From the NCBI GenBank assembly GCA_039583875.1, contig CM077151.1, positions 105,542,609 to 105,606,608 of the forward strand: 64,000 nucleotides of DNA. The letters are read 5' to 3'. Position 1 is the stretch's first letter, and each line of letters starts with the position of its first letter. Source of the DNA: Platanthera guangdongensis (Eukaryota; Streptophyta; Magnoliopsida; Asparagales; Orchidaceae). The translations under genes were made by a program, and so were the position numbers. The notes under the pieces are model-generated. The model saw nothing but the letters and a program-made list of their open reading frames with translations, was not told the DNA's origin and made no database searches. Shown one piece after another: positions 52,906 to 63,691 of this stretch.

Positions 52906-53859
52906 TGTTGCGAGTCACCCGGTTTTCCTCTGGTCCGGAGAATCGGACCGCCTTAGCTCTGAGTCGGACCGGGTGCATAAACAATCAAAAGAGATCCAAG
53001 CAGCAATGACAAATGTATTTTTAACGTGGAAAATCCGGAAAGGGTGAAAATCCATGTAGCTAGATGGGTGTCGGGCCAAAATCCACTATATTCCTTCAGT
53101 TCTCAAGTATTTGAGTTTCCTGGTGGGTGATTGACCACCTCTCCGTTACAAGCTTTAAGTATTGAAAAGTGGGAGAAGTAGCTATGTCTATGAAGCCTTG
53201 AAGAAAGCGTCCGCCAGAGTTTCCACGAGCGCATTCTCTTGAATGCTTTTCTACGCGTGCTGCTACATGCGCGAGAGCGAACTAGAATGGGAGCAAAGAA
53301 AATTTTGAGCGAATGAACGATCTAAGTCTCATTTCCTCGCCGGAAAACCTCGGAGTTCTCTCTAATCTCTCAAGTTGCTTGTCCTCAAATGAAGGACTCT
53401 GTGCCTTTTTATAATTTTCTTTAAGGGGCACGTTAGTAATTGCTCCTGACTGGTTCTTGAGTTGACGAATTACGTTGCTCCGTTCCGGTCACCTGGATCA
53501 CCAATTTTCTCGAAATGACGAGCATGCCCACCGCTGCTTCGCAGTGACCGCTAGCGTGCGCGCACGCACACGCGTGTGCCAGTGCGGCTCGCGCACACAC
53601 AAGAGGTGCATGCACACGCGCTCTTGTGCGGCGCACACATGCTAGAGATGCGCACATGCATGGTGTGTGCACGCGCCTGCCCTGGGCTCGTGCTCCCGCC
53701 TTGTCGACAGCTACGTGCGCGCGGGGCGACCCCTGTTTGGGGTGACTTTAAGGTCGTCCGAGCGTGTGCGGCTTGGGCGCGCGGCTCACTCGGTCGGGTT
53801 GACTTGTTTGAGCATTTCGACCGAGTCTAACTCGGAAATCCTTAGGGGAAATCCCATCA
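52906..53859 (-). repeat. 5' LTR of I
   Basis: 954 bp; counterpart of 46174-47275. It has a shorter GCGCACGC-rich middle. Minus-strand TATA candidate TATAAAAAGG near 53406-53415. Confidence 0.85.
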
Positions 53860-53864
53860 AATAT

Positions 53865-55742
53865 CACGACTCATTTCAAAGTAATTGAATATTAGGTTGT
53901 CAGACTTATTAAACATGTGATTACCAGGTAATTAAAAGTTAGTGAGTTTAATACATGTATGAGTTATACTAGTCGACCCCTGATTAGTCCTGGTTAACAT
54001 TGCAAAACGATAAACAAAAGGCGACTTTAGATCACACTGGACCAATGGTATAGAATTTCTAGGATACTGGAGTGTTAACTTCAAAGTTACATAGTTCCAT
54101 TTAGGTTCTTAGACTCTCTTGATAACTGGTCAGATCAAGTCAAATGTGTGTTAACCCGAGTTATTCCAAACCCAACTGCTTGGGCTGGCAGAGAGTCGAA
54201 GCCACAATTAGATTCACTATGAGGTATATTGAAAGATCAAATATATTTCAATCAAATTGTTGTCCTAGACCAATTTGACCAGGTGGGCCCTGGGGTGGGC
54301 CTGTCGGCTCAATTTTCCAATTTCCATAGAATTGGATGGAATTCTCCAAAAAATAGTATATAAGCCTTTTTAAGTGTATTCATACACAATAGCAGAGCCG
54401 TCAAACTATTTTATACTCTTACAAGCCTATAAAAGGAATCACGCCATGCAAAGATATGGGCCCGACCTAACTCAAGACTGCTGCTATAGGTACCAAAGAG
54501 ATTTGAACCACATGGATGAGTTATAATAACTTGTCCAAACCTCAATTTAAGCAGGCAAGTGTCAATTTCACAAAATGGGTCAATTTTGACCAAACTGGTG
54601 TTACTTTAGGTTAATCCAGTTGACCTAATTGGTTAAATAGGGCTCTGACCCCAAATTAGGGTGAACTACTGTTCAATTATGGTTTAATAGAGTTAATCAG
54701 ACTTACTAGTTCAAGTCAATTTCAAATGGTCAAGAGAGAGCTTCTTTATCTCTGTCATAAATAGTTTCTTTAATAGTCTTTTCTCAGTACTAGAAAGGAA
54801 GAGTTGCAAAAAATCAACACCTTCCTTTTTTTGGTTTCCTTGTACTATTCTTCCTTCTTCCACACCTTTCTCCTACAACTTCATTTTTCAGCACTTGTAA
54901 CGATTCTTTTGAATCCTTTGAATACAATTTGACGCGATCTGATTATCTTGCTTTGTGATGCAATTTCTCCTTCTGTTCTTTAAATGTCGAATACAGTCTG
55001 ACATGCGACTTCTCACTCAGAAGCTATAAATGTGCCTTCTAGTGTCAACTCTGAATGTAAAGTGCTATTCTCAGAATTGATTTCAACATGCACCTTCATG
55101 CTGAGCTCGGTCGGCGATCACCAAGCTTCTGTCGGCGATCACCGAGCTTCGGTCATCAATAGTAGATTCTAGTTCCTCAATAGAAAGAACTTTCTTCTGT
55201 GAGCACTAATAAAGGGAGGGCTTCGTCAGTGAACACCGAGCCTCGTTCGGCAGTCGGTGATCGCAGAATCTATTCCCTGAGTAGGAAAACTTCTTTTGTA
55301 AGCATCGATAAAGGGAGGGCTCGGTCGGCAAGCACTGAGCCCCGGTCGGTGAACAACTAGTGAAAGAGCTTTGGCCGCTCAGTGGACAGTTCTAGATATG
55401 AATGGACTTGAGCTTCCTCTACGTTCAGGTCTTCAGTCCCCGATCGAGTCCCCGAGCGATAAATGTTGTGTCAGCAATTAGATAGCCGGTCACTGAACCT
55501 GCATGAACTTAGCCGATTCTTCACAAAACTTCATAGCTTCCTTCTGATTTCTTCTGAATGACTTCTTTCTTACTTCTCCTTCTACTGAATAGCTTACCAA
55601 TTAATAAAAGTGATTATTATCATAAATATAAATGATTTTGTTCTATCAAATCAAAAGAGTTTTTTCGAACAATTTCCTCTTATTTGGTGACAATAAAACC
55701 TTACATGAAAATTAATGATAAGACTTATATAAGAAGTAATTT
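53865..55742. other. Unassigned region with a short duplication
   Basis: No domain recognised. A TATA-like GTATATAAGCC lies near 54357. A block of about 110 bases around 55190-55255 (AAAGGGAGGGCT, GCACCGAGCC-type lines) recurs at 55285-55345. Words GGTCGGCGATCACCGAGC are repeated near 55110-55140. It may be an LTR of an element I cannot identify, or host intergenic DNA. Confidence 0.45.
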
Positions 55743-55927
55743 TGAAAGTGAGAACAATTGACTAAATTCTCTTAGAATTCTCTAGAGGGGGGGGGGGGGT
55801 GAATAGAGATTTAAAATTTAATTTGATTAAGTTATTGATTTTAAATTAACACATAATTTGTATTCATTCACAGAAAGTTAGTCAGAGAATTATTGCAGTA
55901 AATAAAAACACAGCATAACAAATAATC
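55743..55927 (-). repeat. LTR of C, left part
   Basis: Ends at B's insertion site; a 13-G run lies in the GGGGTGAAT line. The start is inferred by comparison with A's LTR (TGAAAG). Confidence 0.6.
55923..55927. repeat. Target duplication of B, left (TAATC)
   Basis: The right side reads CAATC (62392-62396), one base different. Confidence 0.65.
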
Positions 55928-56124
55928 TGTTGGGTCCATTGATCCCAATGTCCTGAATTTGAAGAAGACCTTGTAGACAATAGTATACACATGTTGTAAT
56001 CTAACATGCCCTACAAGTTCTATGTACGCAAGGCACCTTCTATGCATTGATTGGACAGGTTGATTCAAGTTGCCAAGACAGGTGATGACTAGGCAAGCAA
56101 GTGGAAAGACAGAAAACTATAATT

Positions 56125-56697
56125 CCACGGGCGTTGAGTGAAGTCTATTCACTTAACGCCAGGTGGTTAATAACGCTGAGTTCAGCTTGCATAGTCAAAG
56201 CCAAACAATTGACAAGCTGAAGATGTGGCTAAGTCCACAGACGTTGAGTGAAGTCTACTCACTCAACGTCATACAGCAAAAAGCTGTGAGACAGGCCAAG
56301 ACAGTAAAAGTCTAAGAAGAAACAAGCAGAAATGTGGCTAAGTACACAGACGTTGAGTGAAGTCCATTCACTCAACACCATAACTTCATATTCGTTGGGT
56401 ATAGCTCAGACAGTCAAAGCCACAAAAAATCTGTATAGATATTTGACTAAGTCCATAGACGTTGAATGAAGCTTACTCACTCAATGATATGTGATAAAAA
56501 GCGTTGACTGAATCTTAGTCAGTCAGAGACTGTGATTTCACATAGAAATTTGGCTATATCCAAATGTGTTGAGTGAAGACTGCTGACTCAACGCCTAGTA
56601 ACAGAAGAAAATCTGTTAAGTAGTTTGCCATTGAGTGAAGCTTACTCACTCAACGCCATGTGACGGAAAATCTAAGTGCTTTGGCGTTGAGTGAAGC
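56125..56697. repeat. Palindromic word array in B's LTR, left part
   Basis: Words GTTGAGTGAAG...CACTCAACGCC recur at about 65-100 base spacing. K is inserted inside the last copy; the array resumes at 58386. Confidence 0.85.
56693..56697. repeat. Target duplication of K, left (GAAGC)
   Basis: Matches 58381-58385; the joined sequence restores a GTTGAGTGAAGCTTACTC array unit. Confidence 0.9.
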
Positions 56698-56879
56698 TGT
56701 TACGTCGCAATTACGCTTCGCGGGACGACAGTACGCTCGTAGGCGCAAGGAGTCGACAAGCAGCGACGGGGCTGAACCATCTGGTTCAGCCCCCTCTTAG
56801 TGAACCGGCCGGCCAGGGCTGAACCAACGGGTTCAGCCCCTTTTGGAGGGGCCGGCCGGCCCCTCCTTGGCCCGGGACA
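56698..56879 (+). repeat. Left LTR of K, truncated
   Basis: Matches 58067-58248 closely, up to CTTGGCCCGGG, then switches to integrase coding. The part with the TATA box is missing. Confidence 0.88.
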
Positions 56880-57465
56880 TACAGCAGTTTGTACGGCAGT
56901 GTGAGACTTGCCAGCGCGGCAGCGCCAGAAGTATGAGACGACCTCGCCAGCAGCGCTGTTGGTGCCTCTCGAGATCCCGCAGCATATTTGGGATACGGTG
57001 TCGATGGATTTCATTGACGGGTTGCCCAAATCACAAGGGAAATCCGTCATCTTGGTGGTGGTGGACAAACTTTCCAAGTACGGCCACTTCCTGGCGTTGA
57101 GCCACCCATATACGGCCGAATCTGTTGTCGCCCTGTTCGCCCGGGAGATCATCCGCTTGCACGGCCTACCACGAGCCATCATCTCTGACAGGGACCCTAC
57201 CTTCGTGAGCAACTTTTGGCATGAACTATTCCGACTGCATGGGACATGTCTACGTTTCAGCACCGCACATCATCCCCAGACGGACGGCCAGACAGAGGTC
57301 TTAAATCTGGGGGTGGAGACTTACCTCCGTTGTTTTGTTATGGATGAACCCCGGACTTGGCCGGGGTGGTTGCACTGGGCCGAATATTGTTACAACACTT
57401 CCTACCACTCGGCCAGCAGGATGACCCCATTTGAGGTTGTTTACGGCCGTCCTCCCCTACCTTGA
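56880..57465 (+). pseudogene. Integrase core of K
   Basis: Begins inside the zinc region (QQFVRQCETCQRGS; the CxxC is seen, the two His are lost with the deletion). The core has VSMDFIDGLPKSQ, IISDRDPTFVSNFW and PQTDGQTEVLNLG, with all three acidic residues kept, and ends FEVVYGRPPLP. A stop and frame change at 57465 separate it from the C-terminal part. Confidence 0.87.
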
Positions 57466-58328
57466 GCAGCTATGAGCCGGGCAGCACGTCCATGCCGGCG
57501 GTTGATCGGGCCCTTCGGGACAGGGATCGCATGTTAGCAACCCTGCGTGATAACCTTCGTCTCGCCCAGGATTGCATGAAGGTTCAGATAGACAAGCATC
57601 GCAAGGAGAGGGAATTTGCAGTGGGCGATGAGGTGTTTCTCAAGTTACGGTCGTACCACCAGTTGTCCGTCGCTCGCCGTCTGAATCAGAAGTTATCTCT
57701 CAGGTATTACGGCCTCTTTCAAATTCTCAACAGGGTGGGGCCGGTGGCATACAAGTTGACGTTGCCGGCGGGGTCCCGCATTCATCCGACTTTTCATGTC
57801 TCTTTGCTCAAGCTAAAGGTGGGAGCCAATGTCCAGCCATGTGTTCAACTGCCCGAGACTACCAGTGCGGGCGAGCTTCGCCCTCTTCCAGAGGATATTG
57901 TGCTACTCAAGTCGAAACTATGCGGTGCTGAGTACCGGCCGGAGCTCCTGATCAAGTGGAAAAATCTCTCAGCAGCGCACAACTCCTGGATGGATTTGCT
58001 GGACTTCAAGAAGCTTTACCCCGACTACCACCTTGGGGACAAGCTGGTTCTTGATGGGGAAGGGAATATTACGCCGCCATTACGCTTCGCGGGACGACAG
58101 TACGCTCGTAGGCGCAAGGAGTCGACAAGCAGCGGCGGGGCTGAACCATCTGGTTCAGCCCCCTCTCAGCGAATCGGCCGGCTGGGGCTGAACCAACGGG
58201 TTCAGCCCCTTTTGGAGGGGCCAGCCGGCCCCTCCTTGGCCCGGGTATTTATACCCGGGCTACTCTCTTGGGAGGATTATGCAAACTCATTTCAAGGTAA
58301 CTCTCTCTCTATATCTCTCAAACCCTAA
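57462..58328 (+). pseudogene. Integrase C-terminus and chromodomain of K, overlapping the LTR
   Basis: The open segment reads RDRMLATLRDNLRLAQDC, then the SH3-like GPY/F module (LNRVGPVAYKLTLPAGS, HPTFHVSLLK) and a chromodomain (YRPELLIKWKNLSAAHNSW, DFKKLYPDYHL). The frame then runs about 85 codons into the right LTR. A chromodomain guides integration toward marked heterochromatin in this lineage. Confidence 0.85.
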
Positions 58329-58380
58329 TTCTCTAATTTCCTCCCTAGATATCTCTCTCTCCCCCTTCTCCTTCCTATCA
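58067..58380 (+). repeat. Right LTR of K
   Basis: Starts TATTACGCCGCC (left copy TGTTACGTCGC) and ends TCCTATCA. A TATA box GTATTTATACCC sits in a palindrome near 58243-58260. The last 70 bases are (CT)-rich. Confidence 0.87.
58136..58260. repeat. Run of four hairpins in K's LTR
   Basis: In order: GGGGCTGAACCA/TGGTTCAGCCCC (12-bp arms, 2-base loop), GGGGCTGAACC/GGTTCAGCCCC, GGAGGGGCC.../GGCCCCTCC and CCCGGGTAT/ATACCCGGG around the TATA box. The left LTR has the first three, the third as a perfect 22-bp palindrome. Confidence 0.85.
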
Positions 58381-58385
58381 GAAGC

Positions 58386-58585
58386 TTACTCACTTAACGC
58401 CTAGTGACAAAAAATCTGTCTAAGTTTTTTGGCGTTGAGTGAAACTTACTCACTCAACGCCTAGTGACAGAATATCTGTCTAAATATTTTGGCGTTGAGT
58501 AAAGCTAACTCACTCAACGCCTAGTGACAGAATATCTGTCTAAGTGTTTTGGCGTTGAGTGAAGCTTACTCACTCAACGCCTATG
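58386..58585. repeat. Palindromic word array in B's LTR, right part
   Basis: Three regular units of about 60 bases: GGCGTTGAGTGAA, CTTACTCACTCAACGCC, TAGTGACAGAATATCTGTC. Confidence 0.88.
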
Positions 58586-60109
58586 TTAAAGATGCTTGAT
58601 TTTGGCTAGGTCCACAGATGGTGACGTCAGCAAAGTCAACAAGTCAGCAGAATTTGAATTCGTTGCAGGGAAGCTAAAGTGCGCGACAAATATCGCTGTT
58701 TGCCTTCTATACAGCCATTAATGCAAAAGCTGGTACCTGCCAACCAATTCCAAGTGGGGCCCACTGCTCAAAGAGGGGCGTTGATGGACTAATAATAAAA
58801 GGCAGAGATCGAGGAAGAAGAAGTAGCTTTTGAGAAACTACAGCTGGACTTCATCTTCCCTCTCGATATTGTTGCAGAGCTTGGAGAACCAGTTCAAAAT
58901 GTTGATCTAAGAGCAAAAGCAAGTTAGTTTGTGACTCACAGACAGTTAGCTGTTAAAGAAGCTATTCTCTGAAAAATCAAATCATCTTTAACAGCAAGAT
59001 CAAAAAGTCCTCTTTTTGAGTAGGAAGAAGAAGTTGAGTCATCTGGTTTCAGCAATCTGCAAGACAGGGCTGAGTTTATCTCAGCTTAAGAAGCTGTTAA
59101 GGGAAAAAGCCCCAGCAGCAGTTACTTCACAGATCCAGCAGAGCATTTCCTGTAGATAAATTTTTAGAGCTGTATAGAAGATAGAGTTGAGCTTCTGCTT
59201 CAGTTCAGCAAGGTGCAGAGCAGCAGATCTGTTAAGTCGCTTCCAGCTCAAGATTCTTGTTGGTGTGATGAAGATAGGGCTGAGGATCTCTTAGCTCAGG
59301 AAGAAGAAGAAGAATCAGAGAAATTTCTCTGTTGTCATAGTCAAACCACCCACACTCACACTCTATAGGATCTTATTAGATCTGAGCTGTAAGCCTGTAT
59401 ATATAAAGGCTGAGTGTCGGATTCAAGTGTGAATCTGAGTGTAGGATCCTAGTGTGGAAATGAGTGTAGGATCACCGGTTGATCTGAGGTAAGATTCTGT
59501 TGAGAATCTGAGTGTAGGGCTTTGGCATGAGAAGTAGGATTCAAGTGTGAATCTGAGCTGTAGGGCTTTTGAGCCTGCGGTTGGAGAGTCATTCTCTCTG
59601 AGTGGTAGGACACTTGTTCCTGAGTTGTAAGATCCTTTGGATCTGAGGTAGGGCCTTTGTGCCTGAGAAGTAGGAGAGTCATTCTCTCTGAAGTGGGATC
59701 CTTTGTGGATCTGATATAGGGCTGTCCTCGCAGCCTGAGTGGTAAAGCCTTTGGCCTGAGGTAGGTGTTCAGTTGATCACTGAGTTGTAGGGCTTAGTGC
59801 CTGAGTTGTAACTCTTGGAGGAAACTGAGAGATCCTGAGGGATCTGAGGTGCAAGCTCTTAGGAGCTGAGATTGGAGAAGTGACTTGTCTAATTAGAAGT
59901 TAGAAAGATGAGAGGGAAAGTGGATGTACCCATAATTTGAGGAATCACTATAAATTTGATGTGTTGTCTGTGTGATTGCCTTGAAAGCTCAACTAACATA
60001 ATCACATCAATCACATAAGTAATTAAGTTAAAACTATAGCAAAAGTGACCAATAACTTATTCACCGCCACTCTATGTAATTTAGCTATTCTTGAAAATAA
60101 AGACTTTCA

Positions 60110-60122
60110 AGTGATATCAGAG
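60110..60122 (+). promoter_or_regulatory. Primer-binding site of B
   Basis: TGATATCAGAGG two bases after the LTR end; one change from TGGTATCAGAGG of D. Confidence 0.75.
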
Positions 60123-60176
60123 GGAGGTTACTCAAAAAAGACTTAACAGTCTGAGTGATCTCCAAGGATAGCTAAA

Positions 60177-61577
60177 ATGTCAGTGCTTATGGGTTCAGTA
60201 GTGAACCATAAGGATTGGAGCTCAATGAAGCGTCAAGTCTGCAGAGCAGAAAAGACCTACAATGGGCTGTTGGCAGCTGTTGTAGACAATGAAGACTATC
60301 CTGCTGTGAGGATAGGAATCAGAGCCCCACTATCCTCAATGTTCAGAGACTGTGGCGAAGTTGATGTCTATCCAGATGCAAGATTAAAGATCAGGACCCC
60401 ACTTTTACACATAGACAGTGATTCAGAAGTGGATGATGATGAGGAAGTTGACTGCAGATGTTATGAGCTGATGGGCATGACAGAAGAAGAATCCTGCCAC
60501 GATCAGCCTGGTCCAGATCAGGTTCACTCCCTATCTAGCACATCCTCAGTATCTGTCTATATGACCAGTCCAGACTCTGATGTTTACACATCAAGTGATG
60601 ATGATGGACCTATATCAGAGGAAGATGTCAATCAATTGATTGACATGTATGGTGCACTTCTAAAGCCTTTCAAAAGAAGCAAGAAGTTGGCCAAGATGCA
60701 GACTGAGGAGATTATCTCTCTGCAGCTAGATGCTTCCCAGAATCCCAGCAGGCTGAGACAACAACCCTGCTGGATCAGAAGACTAAGGAAGTCAGCCAAC
60801 TAAAGATCAACTCAGTCATCCAAATGAAGATTATAAGACAGAAGGACAAGATCATCTCGGATCCTGAAGAGAAACTCCTAAAGGAGAAAAAGGTTTTGGC
60901 TGATTTCAATAAGCCCAAGGTTGTATTTTCACTGATTGACTCCTTTATCTCTCAAAAGTTGAGAGATGTTTAGGGTCTAAGTGGAATTCCAGAGTTGACC
61001 TTTCCAAAGGGAAAGACAAAGCTCCTGTTGAGCCTCAGTCAACCATTCACAAGGTAATTCTCCCATCCAACATGTATGACCAAGACTGCATGTATGGTCA
61101 CTGGAGGAATGAGAATCCTTCTTGTAAGAATACAAATGTATCTTACAATGGAAGAAGAATGGGTAGGGGAATGAGTGCTTTTAAGGCTTCCCATAAAGAA
61201 ATTCAAATGGCTCATCCCAAACCATTTGTATTCAGTGCACCAGCCCCCTCACACATGAGTAATGCAGTGACTTTTTCTTAAGATCTCCCAGCACACACTC
61301 TGACAAAGGGCAAGTCTGCTAGTAAACTAGACTTGGGTATCTCTGAGGCCATCAACAGTATGTCCTATGCAAAGAAGATTACTGCTGGTAGACCTCATGA
61401 AAACCAAGCTCTTCTACTGCCAGACCTACCCTCAGTCAGCCTGTGGCTGAGAGAAATAAGAACAAGGAAGTTGCTCTTCCTTCTGCTCAATCTGTAGTTA
61501 ACCCAACTGCTATACCTGCTTAGAAGAAAAGGTATAATATTCATGAGTGCTGGTGCTGGGCAAAGTGGACCATTTTG
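60177..61577 (+). pseudogene. Gag of B with an internal deletion
   Basis: Starts MSVLMGSVVNHKDWSSMKRQ, the same beginning as D's gag, but after about 23 residues jumps to the acidic part that in D follows the zinc knuckle (DYPAVRIGIRAPL; D has DYPTTRIDIRAPL). The frame stays open across the jump, so capsid and the first knuckle are cleanly removed. The frame to 60803 ends by a frameshift; later coding reads a coiled coil and basic region like A's (QKDKIISDPEEKLLKEKK, then FSLIDSFIS), ending near ECWCW. Confidence 0.8.
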
Positions 61578-61580
61578 CCC

Positions 61581-62391
61581 TAGCTCAGGAAGAAGAAGGC
61601 TCAGAGAATTCTCTGTTGTCATAGTCAAACCACCCACACTCACACCCTGTAGAATCTTATTAGATCTGAGCTGTAAGCCTGTATATATAAAGACTGAGTG
61701 TCAGATTCAAGTGTGAATCTGAATGTAGGATCCTAGTGTGGATCTGAGTGTAGGATCAGTGGTTGATCTGAGGTAGGATTCTGTTGAGAATCTAAGTGTA
61801 GGGCTTTGGCCTGAGAAGTAGGATTCAAGTGTGAATCTGAGCTGTAGGGCTTTTGAGCCTGAGGTAGAAGTGTCATTCTCTATAAGTGGTAGGACACTTG
61901 TGCCTGAGTTGTAGGATCCTTTGGATACGAGGTAGGGCCTTTGTGCCTGAGAAGTAGAAGAGTCATTCTCTCTAAAGTAGGATCCTTTGTAGATCTGAGG
62001 TAGGGCTGTCCTCCCAGCCTGAGTGGTAGGGCCTTTGGCCTGAGGTAGGTGATCAGTTGATCACTGAGTTGTAGGGCTTAGTGCCTGAATTGTAAGTTTT
62101 GGAGGAGACTGAGAGATCCTGAGGGATCTGAGGTGTAAGCTCTTAGGAGCTGAGATTGGAGAAGTGTCTTGTCTAACTAGAAGTTAGATAGGTGGGAGGG
62201 AAAGTGGATGTACCCATAATTTGGGGAATCACTATAAATTTGTTGTGTTGTCTGTGTGATTGGCTTGAAAGCTCAACTAACGTAATCACGTCAATCACAT
62301 AAGAATTAAGTTAAAAATATAACAAAAGAGACCAATAACCTATTCACCCCCCTATAGGTAATTTAGCTATCCTTGAAAACAAAGACTTTCA
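61581..62391 (+). repeat. 3' LTR of B, partial
   Basis: Matches 59292-60109 from TAGCTCAGGAAGAAG to the end ACTTTCA. The first two-thirds of the LTR is missing. Confidence 0.9.
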
Positions 62392-63677
62392 CAATCCCAT
62401 AAGACGCCAAAAATATAGTGGTTCCCTAAAATCTGGGCACATCCACTCTTCTATCACTTTGGTAGAAATACACTATCCCAATGTCTGAGTCATTTTATAA
62501 GGAGACTCTTAGAACCTACAACTAAATCATTTGATAAGGAGATCTTCAACCAACACCAGATCTTTTGATAAAGAGATCTTGAACCACTGACTGACCGAGT
62601 CTTTTGATAAGGAGACCCTAAGAATCAGTTACTGAATCCTTTGAAGAGGGATTCTTAAAACTTTTTACTCAACAATACAAGAAGAGAAGATTGAGAAAGA
62701 AGAAGTATGAAGTCTTCAATGATTAGTACTCTCTCAACAATTTTTTGAGGACTGTAGACAGGAAGTGTTTTGGATCCTTTTAATGTGATAAACCCTTGAG
62801 AAAAAAGTTGTAAGGGTTATAAGCGTTGGATCCACAAAGAGCAATCTACTCTTGTTGCAACAACATGAAAAAGGAAGAAGAAGATTGGCAGGGCTGCTGT
62901 GTAAATCTTGTATCTCTCTATGTTGTCTCTTGTGTTCCCTCTTGTGTCGTTTTGAGTATATGCTTCTTCAATAAATTTGAATTTGACTTATAGAAATTTT
63001 CTTCAGAAAGAATTGAATTATATTCTTCCAATTCGGCTTCAATTAAATCTCGATATATTGTTCAAAATCCTTCCATATAAACTCTTCTAAATTTTGTGGA
63101 GAAATCTTTTTTTTAACTCTTCTTCCAACAACTAAAAATATTTAAAAAAATTCCATAACATCTTCCTGAAAATAAGCCTCAAACGATCTTCTGTTATTTT
63201 CAAATTAATCTTTACTCGACGCTACACCGAATTCAAGTAGAAGACATGTTGATTTCTCCCTTTATAATAAAGTTCAGTCTACTTGACTCTGTAATCGACG
63301 TTGCGTCGATATCCTAACGATGCATGCGTCGTCTTGTCTTAAAGTAATGTCAATTTTACTTTTGAGGTTGCTCTAACTTTTACTCAAAGTGACGCCGACT
63401 TCCAATCGAAGTGACGTCGACTTCTAGTCGAAGTGGCGTCGACTTTCAGTCGAAGTGGCGTCGACTTTCAGTCGGCGTTGTGTCGACTTGTAGTTGACAC
63501 ATGTTGACTAAACTAGATTTTCATCCTTATTTCCGTGTGCCCACTTCATGTTCTTGAATAATTGATTTCCTAGGACATCTATAAACACATTACCCTCTCT
63601 ATACAACATGAGTAATAATTCTAGGTTGTAAAATCACTTATAATATAATTTATGAAGTTAAATCAAAAAGGTTAACA
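62392..63677 (-). repeat. LTR of C, right part
   Basis: Continues C's LTR after B with CAATCCCATAAG and ATAGTGGTTCCC. It includes a series of TTTTGATAAGGAGA lines (62495-62650) and a palindromic array, and ends GTTAACA. Confidence 0.72.
63385..63512. repeat. Array of GTCGACTT / AAGT(G)GCGTCGAC words in C's LTR
   Basis: Five or six units of about 21 bases: GTCGAAGTGGCGTCGACTTTCA and variants. Each word contains inverted AGTCGA/TCGACT halves. Confidence 0.85.
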
Positions 63678-63691
63678 ATCTCCCCCTATTT
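63678..63691 (-). promoter_or_regulatory. Polypurine tract of C
   Basis: Minus-strand AAATAGGGGGAGAT, identical in kind to A's, adjoining the LTR start TGTTAACC. Confidence 0.72.

Larger units (their letters stand above)
46174..53859 (-). mobile_element. Element I: Tat-lineage Ty3/gypsy element, pol mostly lost
   Basis: Two LTRs (46174-47275 and 52906-53859) share ends TGTTG... and ...ATCA on the plus reading. Flanks ACTAT and AATAT are a possible duplication with one change. Minus-strand order: 5' LTR, primer-site region, gag start, protease; then no RT or integrase, but a 60-bp tandem array, an antisense gene on the plus strand, a polypurine tract (minus AAATTTGGGGGCATT) and the 3' LTR. 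A hAT-like unit sits inside the antisense gene. The order mirrors H. Confidence 0.82.
56698..58380 (+). mobile_element. Element K: truncated chromovirus with partial 5' LTR
   Basis: K is flanked by GAAGC. It has a left LTR piece (56698-56879), then directly the integrase coding region and a full right LTR of about 314 bp (58067-58380). Gag, protease, RT, RNase H and the rest of the left LTR are deleted. Confidence 0.88.
55928..60109 (+). repeat. 5' LTR of B (contains K)
   Basis: Starts TGTTGGGTCCATTGATCCC and ends AGACTTTCA. It preserves the uninterrupted site TATATAAAGGCTGAGTG that corresponds to A's insertion point in D. TATA box near 59397-59404. Confidence 0.88.
55928..62391 (+). mobile_element. 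Element B: internally deleted SIRE-like element of D's family
   Basis: The 5' LTR runs 55928-60109 (about 2.49 kb without K). Then come a Met-tRNA-like primer site, a shortened gag and, at 61581, the middle of the 3' LTR. Everything from the second gag Cys motif through pol, any env-like region and the first two-thirds of the 3' LTR is gone. K is inserted in the 5' LTR. B cannot encode pol. Confidence 0.88.
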
